A DNA stretch of 64,000 nt from the NCBI GenBank assembly GCA_013400155.1, contig VXBM01000212.1, positions 521,597-585,596 on the forward strand, in the 5' to 3' direction. Below, one piece after another: positions 1 to 9,600 of the stretch (the stretch's first letter is position 1; each line of letters starts with the position of its first letter). The translations under genes and the position numbers were made by a program. The notes beneath the pieces were generated by a model that was given only the letters and a program-made list of their open reading frames with translations, had not been told where the DNA came from and ran no database searches. The DNA comes from Helopsaltes ochotensis (lineage: Eukaryota; Chordata; Aves; Passeriformes; Locustellidae).

Positions 1-2612
1 GTCTGGGAATAAATAGGAACCATATGATTAGGAAAACTCCACCAATGTGTAAAGCCTCACTAGCAATCAACGCTCACTAGTGATGTTGAGGGAAGATGCT
101 CAGCTACAATTACAGAATTAGAGATGTATTGACTTTTTACTTGAAGCTCCAACTCTCTGTAGACTGCTAAAGTGATTCTGTGTACATGACAAGACCATAA
201 CCCCGATGTTAGATATACAATAATTGTAATTATTGCCTATAAAAACATACTCTTTCACTTAAGCCTTCATTTTTTCAGTAGCCATGTTGAGCTCATTTTT
301 GCAATTATGTGACAAAATTTCTGTGGATGGGAAAAAAAAGCTCTTCTGACTGAATATTTCATTTCTTTCAGAGTTGCACTGTCAATGAGTAGTTTGATGC
401 TTGTATCTAGCATTTCAGACTTTCTGATATTCCTGTCTTTGAAAGTTCTTCATCTGTCCACATACCCTACCTTGAATCATACCCACCCAGAGCACAGCAG
501 GCCCTCACAATATATTCTCTCTTCATTAGCATGGCCAGCAGGTCTCTGTTGCACATCCCATGGTGTGGTGGGAGGGTGTGTGGGAGAGACTGAGGACAAA
601 AGCCTACCAGGACAGCAAACTGTCCTACTTGCAGCTATGGTTGCAAGAAACCGCAGGAACAAATTATCCCCAAAACTGAAAGCAGATTTTACCTCACAAA
701 GTCCCTTGGCTCACCCTAAGAGAGAACAAAGGACCAAACATACATATAAGCATACATACAATGTAGATGGGCAGAAGATCAGGAATTGGAAATGAGGCCA
801 TATTGAATGTATCTCAGAGAATATACGTGGGAAAAATCAATCAAATTGACTTTTGGAGTTTTTCCTAAACTGAGGAAAATCCTTTTTTGCTGAAATCAGT
901 GGATTATAGACCACGAGCAACTGAATTCCAATCTGTAAGAATGCTAGAGACCAATAAGTTCTTTTGTCCCTCTTTTCTCCCTTTTATAGGAAATATGGAT
1001 AAGATGACCTGACATGAATGACCTGTCATGAAATAGGTCTCCCCATAGTGTGGGATACAGCTTTGCATTCCATGGGGCTGGTGGTGAGACAAGAGCTGTC
1101 TGCCAAAATCAGGGAGTTGTATCCTGTCAGTGTGGAAAATATTTAGCAGATCCAAATTGTGAGACACATAAAACCTAGTTTTATGTACTGTGACATCCCT
1201 ATTAGAGGTTCCTGACACAAAACTTGTGTAATCCTGGACAATTCCATATACATTTATAGTGTATATTAAAATGCTATTTGCTTTATGACCATGATACAAG
1301 TCAGTTCTTGGCCACTTTGAAATTGAATGACAAATGTCCTGACCAGCTTCACTAGCACTAGTTTCCAACAGAGGAAATTATACATTAAGGATTAATTAAA
1401 CGTCTAATCTCCTTAGGTAAAAGATCTCCCTATTCCTTCTTTATTTGATTAGGATTTTAGGTAGTGGAAAACAAAATGAGCAGGCAGATTTCATTACTGT
1501 ATTTGGGTTCAGGAATAGTATATTTTTTAAAATAAATTCTGTGGTTTATTCATTATATAAGAACTTGAAAGAAAGAAACAGCTTAAACAGCTTAAATGTC
1601 TCTTCCTTTCTCAGAATTATGCTCCTAGGTGCTTGTCAAATTTTAATTACATTTTCAAAGCAACACAGGGCAATTCAATCAGCCAGTCTTTTAGTTCATT
1701 AACAATCTTTTAGTTCTCCTTAAAATAATTTCATTGTAGTTTAAATACTAATCTATGATCCTTCCTCTCATCTACACTTCATGCCATTTCTTCTATATTT
1801 TTAGAGTACATGGAGGACAACATCAAAACTGAGGAACTAATATGTGTATTTCTAATTGTTTGGAAGATCTGGGTTTGGACCATTTAAATGATTTTTTTTT
1901 TCTTTCTTCTACCTTCTTTTCCATAATCATTGATGCAATATTTTTTCCCCTCAGTTCTTAAAGGAAATTTCTCTGAAAATTAACCAGAAAAAAAAATTCC
2001 TTCAGAATTATCAGCACACTTTTACACACACATGGACAAGTATCTCACGGAGAGCTGTGGCAGGAGTGTGTCCAAGTAATCAAGAAGAGCAGCACCAAAT
2101 ATGCCTCCAGGTGAAGAGGCACAAGAAATTTTAAACTCCCTGGCACCAGGTTACATACTAAAGTATTATCAGACTCATCAATATAGTAGAAAAGATGGAA
2201 AGTGGGTGCGCTGTGCCAAAGGCCAATGTCAGGTATTACATCAGGCTTCTGTAGGAGTGAGAAATCACCTCCCTGAGATTACACTGCCACTTTGTCGTCA
2301 TGACTTGTGAAGGAAAACCAGCCACCCTATTTTTATAAACCTATAAAGCACTAAAGTCCCTTGCGGGGCTGCCTGCAGCCTGCATAGATGCACACAATGT
2401 GCTGCATAACACAGCACATTAAATTCCAAAGAGAAGAGCTTCAGCATCTCTGGCTGATTTCCCAACAGGTCTGGAACCTTATAGAAAGAACAAGATGTTC
2501 AGACAAGAAGTGAAGAGCACCGAGTTCATAATAGCAGCTGAATACATAATGACCAACAATAAGGGAAGAATAAATATATAGAGCTATGTGCAAGATATGC
2601 AGCAAGTCCTAC
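1..2612. other. AT-rich noncoding, no supported gene
   Basis: Nothing here could be assigned. The longest frames (385-795 plus, 904-1368 minus) have ordinary composition for chance ORFs. They lack a convincing pair of splice sites and contain no motif I recognise. A few short T-rich and A-rich runs are present. It could be intergenic, or intron and 3' flank of the minus-strand exons that follow. Confidence 0.5.
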
Positions 2613-2748
2613 CTTGGCTGCAGAACACTTAGAGCTAAATTCAGTGCCTGCCCTGGCAACAAGACAATTAGTGGTCCAAATGCTGCAGCCATGAATACAG
2701 AGCCTGTAGCTATCATCCACACACTGCATGCCAAGACCATTCACTTTG
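2613..2748 (-). CDS. Candidate internal exon, unknown Cys-rich product
   Basis: Read on the minus strand, this 136-nt block has a strong acceptor (a T/C-rich run ending ctcttctcag) and a good donor (GCCAAG followed by gtagga). Only one of the three frames is open. It starts on the third base of a codon and ends on a codon boundary, giving 45 residues with five cysteines (for example QCVDDSYRLCIHGC). Cysteine spacing like this occurs in small extracellular modules, but I cannot name a domain. The next exon-like block upstream on this strand (2943-3085) ends in phase 1, which does not fit this exon's start, so an exon is missing, the splice sites are misjudged, or this is a chance frame. A plus-strand frame is also open over the same bases. 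Confidence 0.25.
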
Positions 2749-2942
2749 CTGAGAAGAGAATTACAGTACCTAAGTGGCCCTGCTGAGCCATTCCAGTATC
2801 CAGGCACGCTGCAAAGTAGGCCACTCTCAGCATGACTATGGTATTTTCTTTTATATACACTACCCATATGGTAAAAATAAGACCCAGATTTTGCAAAGAG
2901 CTCTGTACAGCTAGACTTGCTTTTTAAGCTAAACCAGGTCAC

Positions 2943-3085
2943 CGTTTGGTTGATGCAGTTTCATGCTTAGGAATTGCACTGAACTGAAGGCACTAGCTGT
3001 AATGTCAGATACTTCATTACGAGAGTTTCTGGAAGCAGTCATCTGCACATCCTTGTAGCACATCATTATAGATGAAAAATCATAC
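2943..3085 (-). CDS. Candidate internal exon, unknown product
   Basis: This 143-nt minus-strand block follows a good acceptor (tttttctgtatctgcag) and ends at AAACG followed by gtgacc, an acceptable donor. The open frame gives about 47 residues (including FSSIMMCYKDVQ and SAFSSVQFLSMKL) with no recognisable domain. It begins on the third base of a codon and ends one base into the next. The phases do not join directly to 3494-3736, which runs into a stop, nor to 2613-2748. The block may therefore be a chance frame, a pseudo-exon, or part of a gene whose other exons I have not found. Confidence 0.22.
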
Positions 3086-3493
3086 CTGCAGATACAGAAA
3101 AAGACCAAATTAAGACAGGCACTAAAGGTCCCAGTTGCCAGTGTCATTTGTCACTGCACAAAAATCAATGGTTACTTAAAAAAGACATCTTATCTATGTG
3201 CAATGCAAAATAAAGATACAAAACACCTTGAGAAGTCTCTATATGAGTCTCTTGATATCTTAAAATTTTTTCAGAAGTGACCAGCTCTATTAATATTATC
3301 TTTGAAACTTACTGCTCCCCACCTGGGATCATCTGGGAAAGGCATGAGAGGTCACATCTTTTTGATTTCTGTATAATAATCTCTGATTCAGAGAACGGTT
3401 ATCCCCGAAGATAATAATACAATAATACAAAAAAAAATGAGATAATGAACCCGTGTGCATGCTGTATTAACATTATGTCAAACTACACATTTA

Positions 3494-3736
3494 TCAACAA
3501 TCATGACATGTTAATGAATTCTTCTTGAGGTTCTTGACCATCTTGACAGTAATCCACTGGACACTGTGTTTCTCAATGTCCTTGATGAAATGGTCCAAAA
3601 GCAGATGAATTTCAGGTGTGAACTCATGAGTAACAACAAGGGAAATCACTACAGAAATTTTCTTTCGTCCACTGGCAATGTTCTTGTTAATGTTTCTCTG
3701 AGTTTCCTCTAAACTGGTTTGCAAGGTTTGTCTTAT
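3494..3736 (-). CDS. Candidate 3'-terminal exon of provisional gene B
   Basis: On the minus strand a strong acceptor (tattttgctctcatttcag) opens a frame of 80 residues that starts on a codon boundary and ends at TGA. The peptide looks protein-like: a polar helix-forming start (LEETQRNINKNIASG), then a hydrophobic strand (KISVVISLVVTHEF) and an amphipathic segment (EIHLLLDHFIKDIEKH). It is phase-compatible with the exon at 5561-5725, about 1.8 kb upstream on the same strand. I see no AATAAA in the 500 bases downstream of the stop, which weakens the terminal-exon reading. A donor before the stop is possible, but the GT sites seen are poor. Family unknown. Confidence 0.35.
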   Translation of the reverse strand: MRQTLQTSLEETQRNINKNIASGRKKISVVISLVVTHEFTPEIHLLLDHFIKDIEKHSVQWITVKMVKNLKKNSLTCHDC

Positions 3737-3984
3737 CTGAAATGAGAGCAAAATATTGGCTGATATTTTAACTGGCATCCACTCTGACTGCTCAGGTTGT
3801 ATTTGACAGGTTTGCTACTCAGTCAGTCTGTTAGTTCCCAGCCTATGAAGATTTACATAGTTATTTTTCTTAGGTCTAAGATATTTACACTTTTCATATT
3901 GAACACCATGAGGCTACAGCTGGTCCATTTTTTTTTATTTTCCTGTGGTTCTTCTGGATCAAAATTCTGCCATTTGGCATTTCA

Positions 3985-4700
3985 ATCAATTTTCTCCTTG
4001 ATGTATCATCATACATAAATTTGCTGAGAGTGTATTATGTCACATCATCCTGCCTGCTGATGAAGATATTGAATAATACCAGCTCCAATATTGACCCTAG
4101 GGTAGCTCTGTACCTCTGCCAAATGAACATCAAGCTATTGATTACTGCACAATGAGCTTGGCAGGTTGGCAGTACAGCTGATTTTCAAACAATGTAACAG
4201 CCCATTTGTACAGCCCATGGTTCCTCTATTTCCAGCTAAGAAATGCCTGGAAGCCAGTGTCAAAAGCACTGCTCAGAACTCAAGGTGCATTAACCCACTC
4301 TCCTCTCAGAAATATATTTGTTGGTTTTTTTCTTCAGATAAAAAGCAAGCAATGTGGTCAAGTACATTTTACCCTGGTAAAATAAGTGGTGACTAATATG
4401 ATTCCTTACTTTCTTGGAAATTAATTTCAAGAAGATATGTTTCCTGATCAGGGACTTAGGTGAAGCCTACACTTCCCTATTTCACATTTCCTGATTTCCT
4501 TCTTGTTATTCTTTGGATGGAAGCAACATCTGGTTTTTTGCAGTCATTGGGGACCCTGTGTAACACAGCTTTTCATTAGGTTATAGAGCACTTCTGGTGC
4601 TCTCTCTTTGGGCACCCGTGGGTGGCTCCCCTTTGTAGAACTGTCTGTGCATATCCACAGTTTCTGCCTAGCCCCTAACATGTTGGTCTTGTTCAATCTA
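3985..4700 (-). mobile_element. Old CR1 LINE fragment
   Basis: Diverged but collinear with the region of avian CR1 upstream of its 3' end, read in antisense. Landmarks in order are tttgctgagagtgtattatg (around 4020), gatattgaataatacc (around 4065), caatattgaccctaggg, gtgtcaaaagc (around 4258), and a decayed block with ttggggacc near 4550. Such divergence marks an ancient copy. It has no coding capacity left. Confidence 0.7.
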
Positions 4701-5560
4701 TCCCCTCCCCTCATCCCTTTGGCTCTCTTTTCCTTCCTAAAGTATTTAATAACATATTTTAAAAGTGTGTTATGAAATGGTTTAGATTCCAAGCACAGCA
4801 GCCTTAGAAATACTATTGATATAATTTCAATATGTTTTCCTCACCCAGTTGAGAATATGTTATAATTTCCACTATGCAGAGATATTTTACTATTGGCCAT
4901 GGAAATTTATGCAACAGTGCTGCTTTTGTTACATAGGAAATCTGAGCAGAAGTTAGGAAAAATCCAGTGAGGCATAACTATTCCAAGACAATGCAGCAAT
5001 GTCATGATATAATTTTATCAAATGAAAATAAGAAGAGTTATCTAAAACCTTGGGAGAAAGGGGGGCATCATTCCATTCCTGTCAGGAGGGGCTGTTTCCA
5101 CTTGAACAGTAGTTGGAGTTTGAGTACTGCTTTCATTTCAGTTGCTGGAGCCATTACTCTTAGTGATTTGTCAGTGCAGCCTCTGTACTCAGCCTGCCAC
5201 AAACAATAGATTAAATCATTGATTCTGAATTTCTGTATGATAGAAATATGAAAACTATATACTATAGGAGAGATTTCAGCTGAAATATGCAACTTCTTTT
5301 ATACTCTTTCCAAGACATGCATTCCAGTATAAAAGAATCTAATGAATCTACAGAAGAGTCTCATATATATTTTAGGTTGAGTGAAACAAGCGTTGAAATA
5401 TGTTCCACAAAGAATATTTTTCATCTGCTTGGCTAATAACCTAGGCTGGACACAATTCCATCAGAGAAGAGTGAAAAAAACCAAAACACCCCCTTTTCCA
5501 TATAGAAAGAAATAAGTAAAACATGAGTAAATGTTAGGAAGGACACAAAAAGGTAGCTAC
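4701..5560. other. Noncoding, probable intron of gene B
   Basis: Nothing recognisable. If the exons at 5561-5725 and 3494-3736 belong together, this stretch and the CR1 beside it are their intron. Confidence 0.35.
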
Positions 5561-5725
5561 CTTCTCACTTTTATTGACATGTACTTGAAATCCTTGCCAT
5601 AATCCCAGTAGTGGTGTGTTCGTCAGTAGCTGTGCCACTACCACAGGGATCATCTTCCGTGCAAATTCTAGTCTGCCCTCTGCTTTAATAGGTAAATCCC
5701 ACACCACAGTTATCTCATGGGAGAG
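5561..5725 (-). CDS. Candidate internal exon of provisional gene B
   Basis: This 165-nt minus-strand block is exactly 55 codons, phase 0 at both ends. The acceptor is cgtttctgtcag and the donor GAGAAG followed by gtagct. A second possible donor (AATAAAA followed by gtgaga) lies a few codons earlier but would end in phase 1. The peptide alternates hydrophobic strands and helices: HEITVVWDLPIKAEG, then ARKMIPVVVAQLL, then LLGLWQGFQVHVN. Its composition is typical of a folded globular domain rather than a random frame. It joins in phase to 3494-3736 downstream and to 13182-13344 upstream. I do not recognise the family. Confidence 0.4.
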
Positions 5726-6654
5726 CTGACAGAAACGACATGGAACCTCACAATATCCCCTTCTGCACTTCATATAAGCCATGACATGAGTCAAATAAAG
5801 TGATTTATGAATGCAACAATATCTTGCAGGAGTACTTGGTGCAATTGCAAAAGGTGGCTTTGAAAAATCTTCCGTTTTTTTCAGGATAAGAATAGTAGAC
5901 CAGAACTTCTCTCCATGAAAAGACCTTAGAATTTTGTCTTATTTGTAGTCACAAAAGAGAAATAAAAATGGATTTTTTTCTTCTAAAAGCTAGAAATACA
6001 TTTTATTCTAGGATTTACAGTCTTCCCTAGAGTCACATCTTTATATGCAACAACACAGACGAAAATGCACATAGAAGTGAGTCTCATAGGGCTAAAATGA
6101 ATTAATTTTTAACCCTGTAAGAGTAGCTGTGGGGAAAAAGGCTTAAAAATTATTGGACATTGTGTATATATTAACAGGTTTTAGTATAAGTCTGGGGTAG
6201 TGTGGAGTCAGACTTGTTAATGACAAAATGCATTCTCCCCTAGTGTATGATTCAGAAGAACTCCTTTCTGGGACTAATTCACACTGTAAGTACCTGAATT
6301 AAAGTTCTCTTTACCTCACTTGAAACTTTTCTTGTTGTTCACTTCAACTGTTTGTTACCTCAGAAATGTTTGGTTTTAGAGAACAAGAATTAATTTTCGA
6401 AATTTGAAAATTTAAAGACAAATGTCCTAATAATGTACCTATCTAAAAAAAGGATGGTAATTTTGTTCATATGGCTGCAGTCCTCAAGAGAAGACATGAA
6501 TAGATCCCATATAAGAAAGTGCAAGAATTTCATGTTTCTTATTGAAAAACCAGACTAACTAAATCCTACCCACAGTTATTACTGTTAAATTTGTACCTGC
6601 TAGATCCAGTCTGTCTTATATCAATATCAATACCTAACTAGTATATAGAACCCA
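5726..6654. other. Noncoding, no supported feature
   Basis: AT-rich sequence without a usable frame or a repeat I recognise. It would be intronic to provisional gene B if the 13.2 kb and 5.6 kb exons are joined. Confidence 0.35.
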
Positions 6655-6960
6655 CAAGTTGACACTGTTTCACACCACAACACAGACTCTCGACATCAGA
6701 AGGCTGAAAGATGACTCTTAATTTTAGGGATGCTTGTCCCTTTTTTATAGTATTTTACACAGACCAATTTGATTGGTGAAACAAAGGCAAACCTCTTCAA
6801 TCACACTGGTCAAGTCGGAGGGTCATCAAAAGAAGCCCCTCCTATGACAAGGAATAAATAACATAGGTACAGTTAGAAAAACACGTTCATGTTTACAAAA
6901 AATGGCCTGGGAAAAGAATTTTAGAAACCAAAACATCTCAGGCTTGAAGCCAGAGCAACA
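6655..6960 (-). mobile_element. Solo-LTR-like remnant, family 2
   Basis: Shares a diagnostic core with two other places in this window (around 33600 and 45950). The core here reads cctcttcaatcacactgg, preceded by gattggtga, and a decayed block with cccctcct follows. On the minus strand a TATA-like run lies at 6741-6751 (actataaaaaa), as expected of an LTR promoter. Boundaries are approximate and no target-site duplication is visible. I infer an endogenous retroviral LTR of unknown subfamily. It contains no gene. Confidence 0.45.
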
Positions 6961-7063
6961 CAAGGTTTATCAAAATAAAACTGTATTACTTGGTCTTTGA
7001 TGTAATTGCAACTAGATAACATCCAAAACCACACTGATTTAGGAAATAACATTCTATCATTCT

Positions 7064-7088
7064 ATTCTATGAACAGTGTTCATAGAAT
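7064..7088. repeat. Perfect inverted repeat, 11-bp arms
   Basis: The arm ATTCTATGAAC is followed by the three-base centre AGT and the exact reverse complement of the arm. Partial copies of the same words (tgaatttta, tatgaacatag) follow within 30 bases, so it may have grown by local duplication and slippage. Confidence 0.85.
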
Positions 7089-9282
7089 TTTATGAATTTT
7101 ATGAACATAGAACAGTGTCTCTGAATTTTAAAGTGATAGGATTTTTTCTAGATAGTGATTTTTGAATGAGATTAGAATCCAGATCACTTTTGAAAAAGGA
7201 GACCTAAACTGACATTTCTCACTGTATAAGAGAATAATAAAAGAAGACATTTCTTCCAAAACATGTCTTTTGTAGGTATTGAGGTTCAACTTCAAAAGAA
7301 GCTTCTGTATCATAACTCATTAAGGATAACTAATGATAAATAGCATAAAATTATTCTAAAAGTGATCTGCATCTGAATTTATTAGTGCTTCAAAATAGAT
7401 AAATCTTTGATCATGAATTAACTGATGTGAATTTTGTCATTTGACCATAAGTCATGAGGCATCAGGAAACAATATTATAGCACTTTCAAAAAACTGTTCT
7501 AAAGTTAAAATTTCTATAGAAAATGGGTTGCACAAAATGGACAATAATATTTTACGACCCCTTTGAAAAAAGATATGAGAGGTTTGTCTCTGCTTACTAT
7601 TGCAATTTGCCCTAAGAATTTAAGGAAATTATGAGTCATTACTTCTGAAAAGCCATCAGAAGAGTCTTCCTGGGTTATGAAAATCATTAAAAAATTAATA
7701 AAGTATATTCTAAGATGGACACTTGCTCAGGTGACAACAGAGGTCTTTGATATTCAATTACAATAATGAAAACCGAAAAGAGATCTTTGGAACATGCAAA
7801 AAAAAAAAAAAAACAAAACTGGCAGCAAACCAAAAAGGTTGGGTTTCTTTATTAAATAAAGCAATTTTTATTTTGCAACTAGGAATCACCATGGGAGTTT
7901 TGTGCTGAGCTTAAAATAGAAAAAAGGAGGAAGTAACAATGATTAACCAAAATAGAAAATCAACACCTTCAGTACATGTAACATCCTAGTGCAAAATTTG
8001 CATAAAAAGCTAACAAAATTGGGGAACAAAAGAGGGAGAATGCGAGAGAAAAGTGACCTTTGATGCTATACCAACATTACTGACATGGGTGCCCTGCTAG
8101 GAGGCTCTCAGGCTGTTACAGGACAGTTATGCCTGTCCTGTTGAAGGTTCTGTCTAGAGATGAACAACTGCAGCTGCACTGTATCATCCTTGCCTTGGGA
8201 CCCACCTGTGACAGTTCTTTCTGTGACAGACGCGTTAGTGTCCAATGTTCCCTTCTGTTCAGTGCTTCAGTGTGGCAGCTTGAAGCACAGAGACGTGGTG
8301 GGTGCTGACGTGATGCATCATCAGAGTGCAGTAAGTGTGCAAATGTTAAACTGCACGAAGCCAGAGCGGGTCAGGAGAGCCAAACCTGGTGCAGGTTTAT
8401 CTGCTGATCTATACCATACATGCATACATAAACCCACCTAATTTTTATTGGAGATTCATAATCTGCAAAGTCTCAATGAAGTGGATTTGTTTCAGAACAA
8501 AATAGCTGACTCACTTTGAGAGAAAGTTTCAGAGTTAATTAGCTGTCACACTAACACTGTGGGATCAGGACCCAAAACCATGTTGGAGAGCTGGCTGATC
8601 TGACAATGTTAAAATTCTCTATTAACAGGTCATGAGATAAAAGAAAAATAGAGATGAATGCAACTGCAAGAAAAACCGAGTTAGTTCAAGAACCAGTGTG
8701 CATCTCTAGAAAGCATGTGAATTGCATCCAAGCTGGAAATGTTTGGGTTTAATGTCTCTAATGTCCTATTTTGGCAATTCATCTGTGTCAAGCTAAGCAT
8801 CCATAGTGCATTTTTATGTGCATTAGAGAGTATTTCATTAAAATGAAACTAGTATTTCAGGCTATGGCTGCTGATTGATCATCTCAGAAGGCTTAAAATA
8901 TTTTATTTTAAGAGAAACAGATAGAATTCTGTGATACAGAATCCTCTGATACTCTAAGCTTTGAAAATCAGTAAAAAAGACCTCTGAAAGAGCTGAAACA
9001 CTTCTTCAAAAAGATGGGAGTATCTAAATGTTGTTCCTGAGTTGTCTGGACAAACTGACCAGGATAAATTGTTTAATTTCAAAATTATCCATTTTAACGA
9101 CAAGCACATTAAATTAGGAGAAAGTGAGAGATGAGAGGATGTAATTGTCCATATTTTAAACTGTGACATTTTAAACAGAGGAAGGAATCATTGCAGACTG
9201 AGCATGTCTTTCCAATATGGAAGAAGTGGAACTCCTGGGGAATAATTCTAGGCCTTGCAGATGAAGTTTGACTGTTTTTTCA
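7089..9282. other. Noncoding, includes A17 tract and a GC-richer patch
   Basis: No gene is supported. An A17 run sits at 7798-7814. Bases 8080-8430 are clearly richer in G and C than the flanks, with a 93-codon plus-strand frame at 8160-8441. That frame has no recognised motif and no clear splice sites. The patch may be an unrecognised repeat or retropseudogene. Confidence 0.4.
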
Positions 9283-9600
9283 TGTTTTAACTCCAGCTGG
9301 AATTTACAGCAGGGGGAAGAAGGAGGAAAAAAAATACTGAGATTGATGGTATTTTTCATCCCAAGTCACCATTATATATGCTGGAGCCCTGCTTTCCAAC
9401 CATGGGAAGTGAGGAATGAATTCTCATTTTGCTTTGCTTGCATGTGTGACTTTTGCTTTACCTATTGAACTCTGTTTATCTCAACCCATATGTTTTCTCA
9501 CTGCTAAACTTTCCAGTTCTCTGTCCCCCAACAATGACAAAGCAGAAGTGACTGATCAGCTGTGTGGAGCTTAGTCACAGACTAGAGTTAAACCATGACA
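9283..9600 (+). mobile_element. Truncated solo LTR, family 1, plus strand
   Basis: Begins TGttttaactccagctgg and ends gttaaaccatgaca, matching the two ends of a common avian ERV LTR. It is collinear in reverse orientation with 37169-37745: shared words include tgctggagccctgct, tttgctttgcttgcatgtg and tctcaaccca. It is only about 318 bp against about 577 bp for the other copy. The 5' part after the first 25 bases is missing, so this copy has an internal deletion. No flanking duplication is evident. Confidence 0.7.

Noticed and set aside
385..795. 136-codon plus-strand ORF
   Set aside because: Composition and content look random, an antisense frame overlaps it, and there is no splice or promoter support.
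904..1368. 154-codon minus-strand ORF, the longest in the window
   Set aside because: At this AT content about one frame of this size is expected by chance in 64 kb on six frames. The only nearby donor (ACTAG followed by gtttta) is poor and no domain or motif is visible.
2526..2942. 138-codon minus-strand ORF taken as a single gene
   Set aside because: As an intact gene it has no support. Only the inner part bordered by splice consensus (2613-2748) was kept as a weak exon candidate.
7064..7088. Glucocorticoid-type response element
   Set aside because: The half-sites GAACA and TGTTC are separated by one base rather than the three required.
6655..9600. A provirus bounded by the LTRs at 6.7 and 9.3-9.6 kb
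   Set aside because: The two LTRs belong to different families and face opposite ways, and nothing retroviral is recognisable between them.
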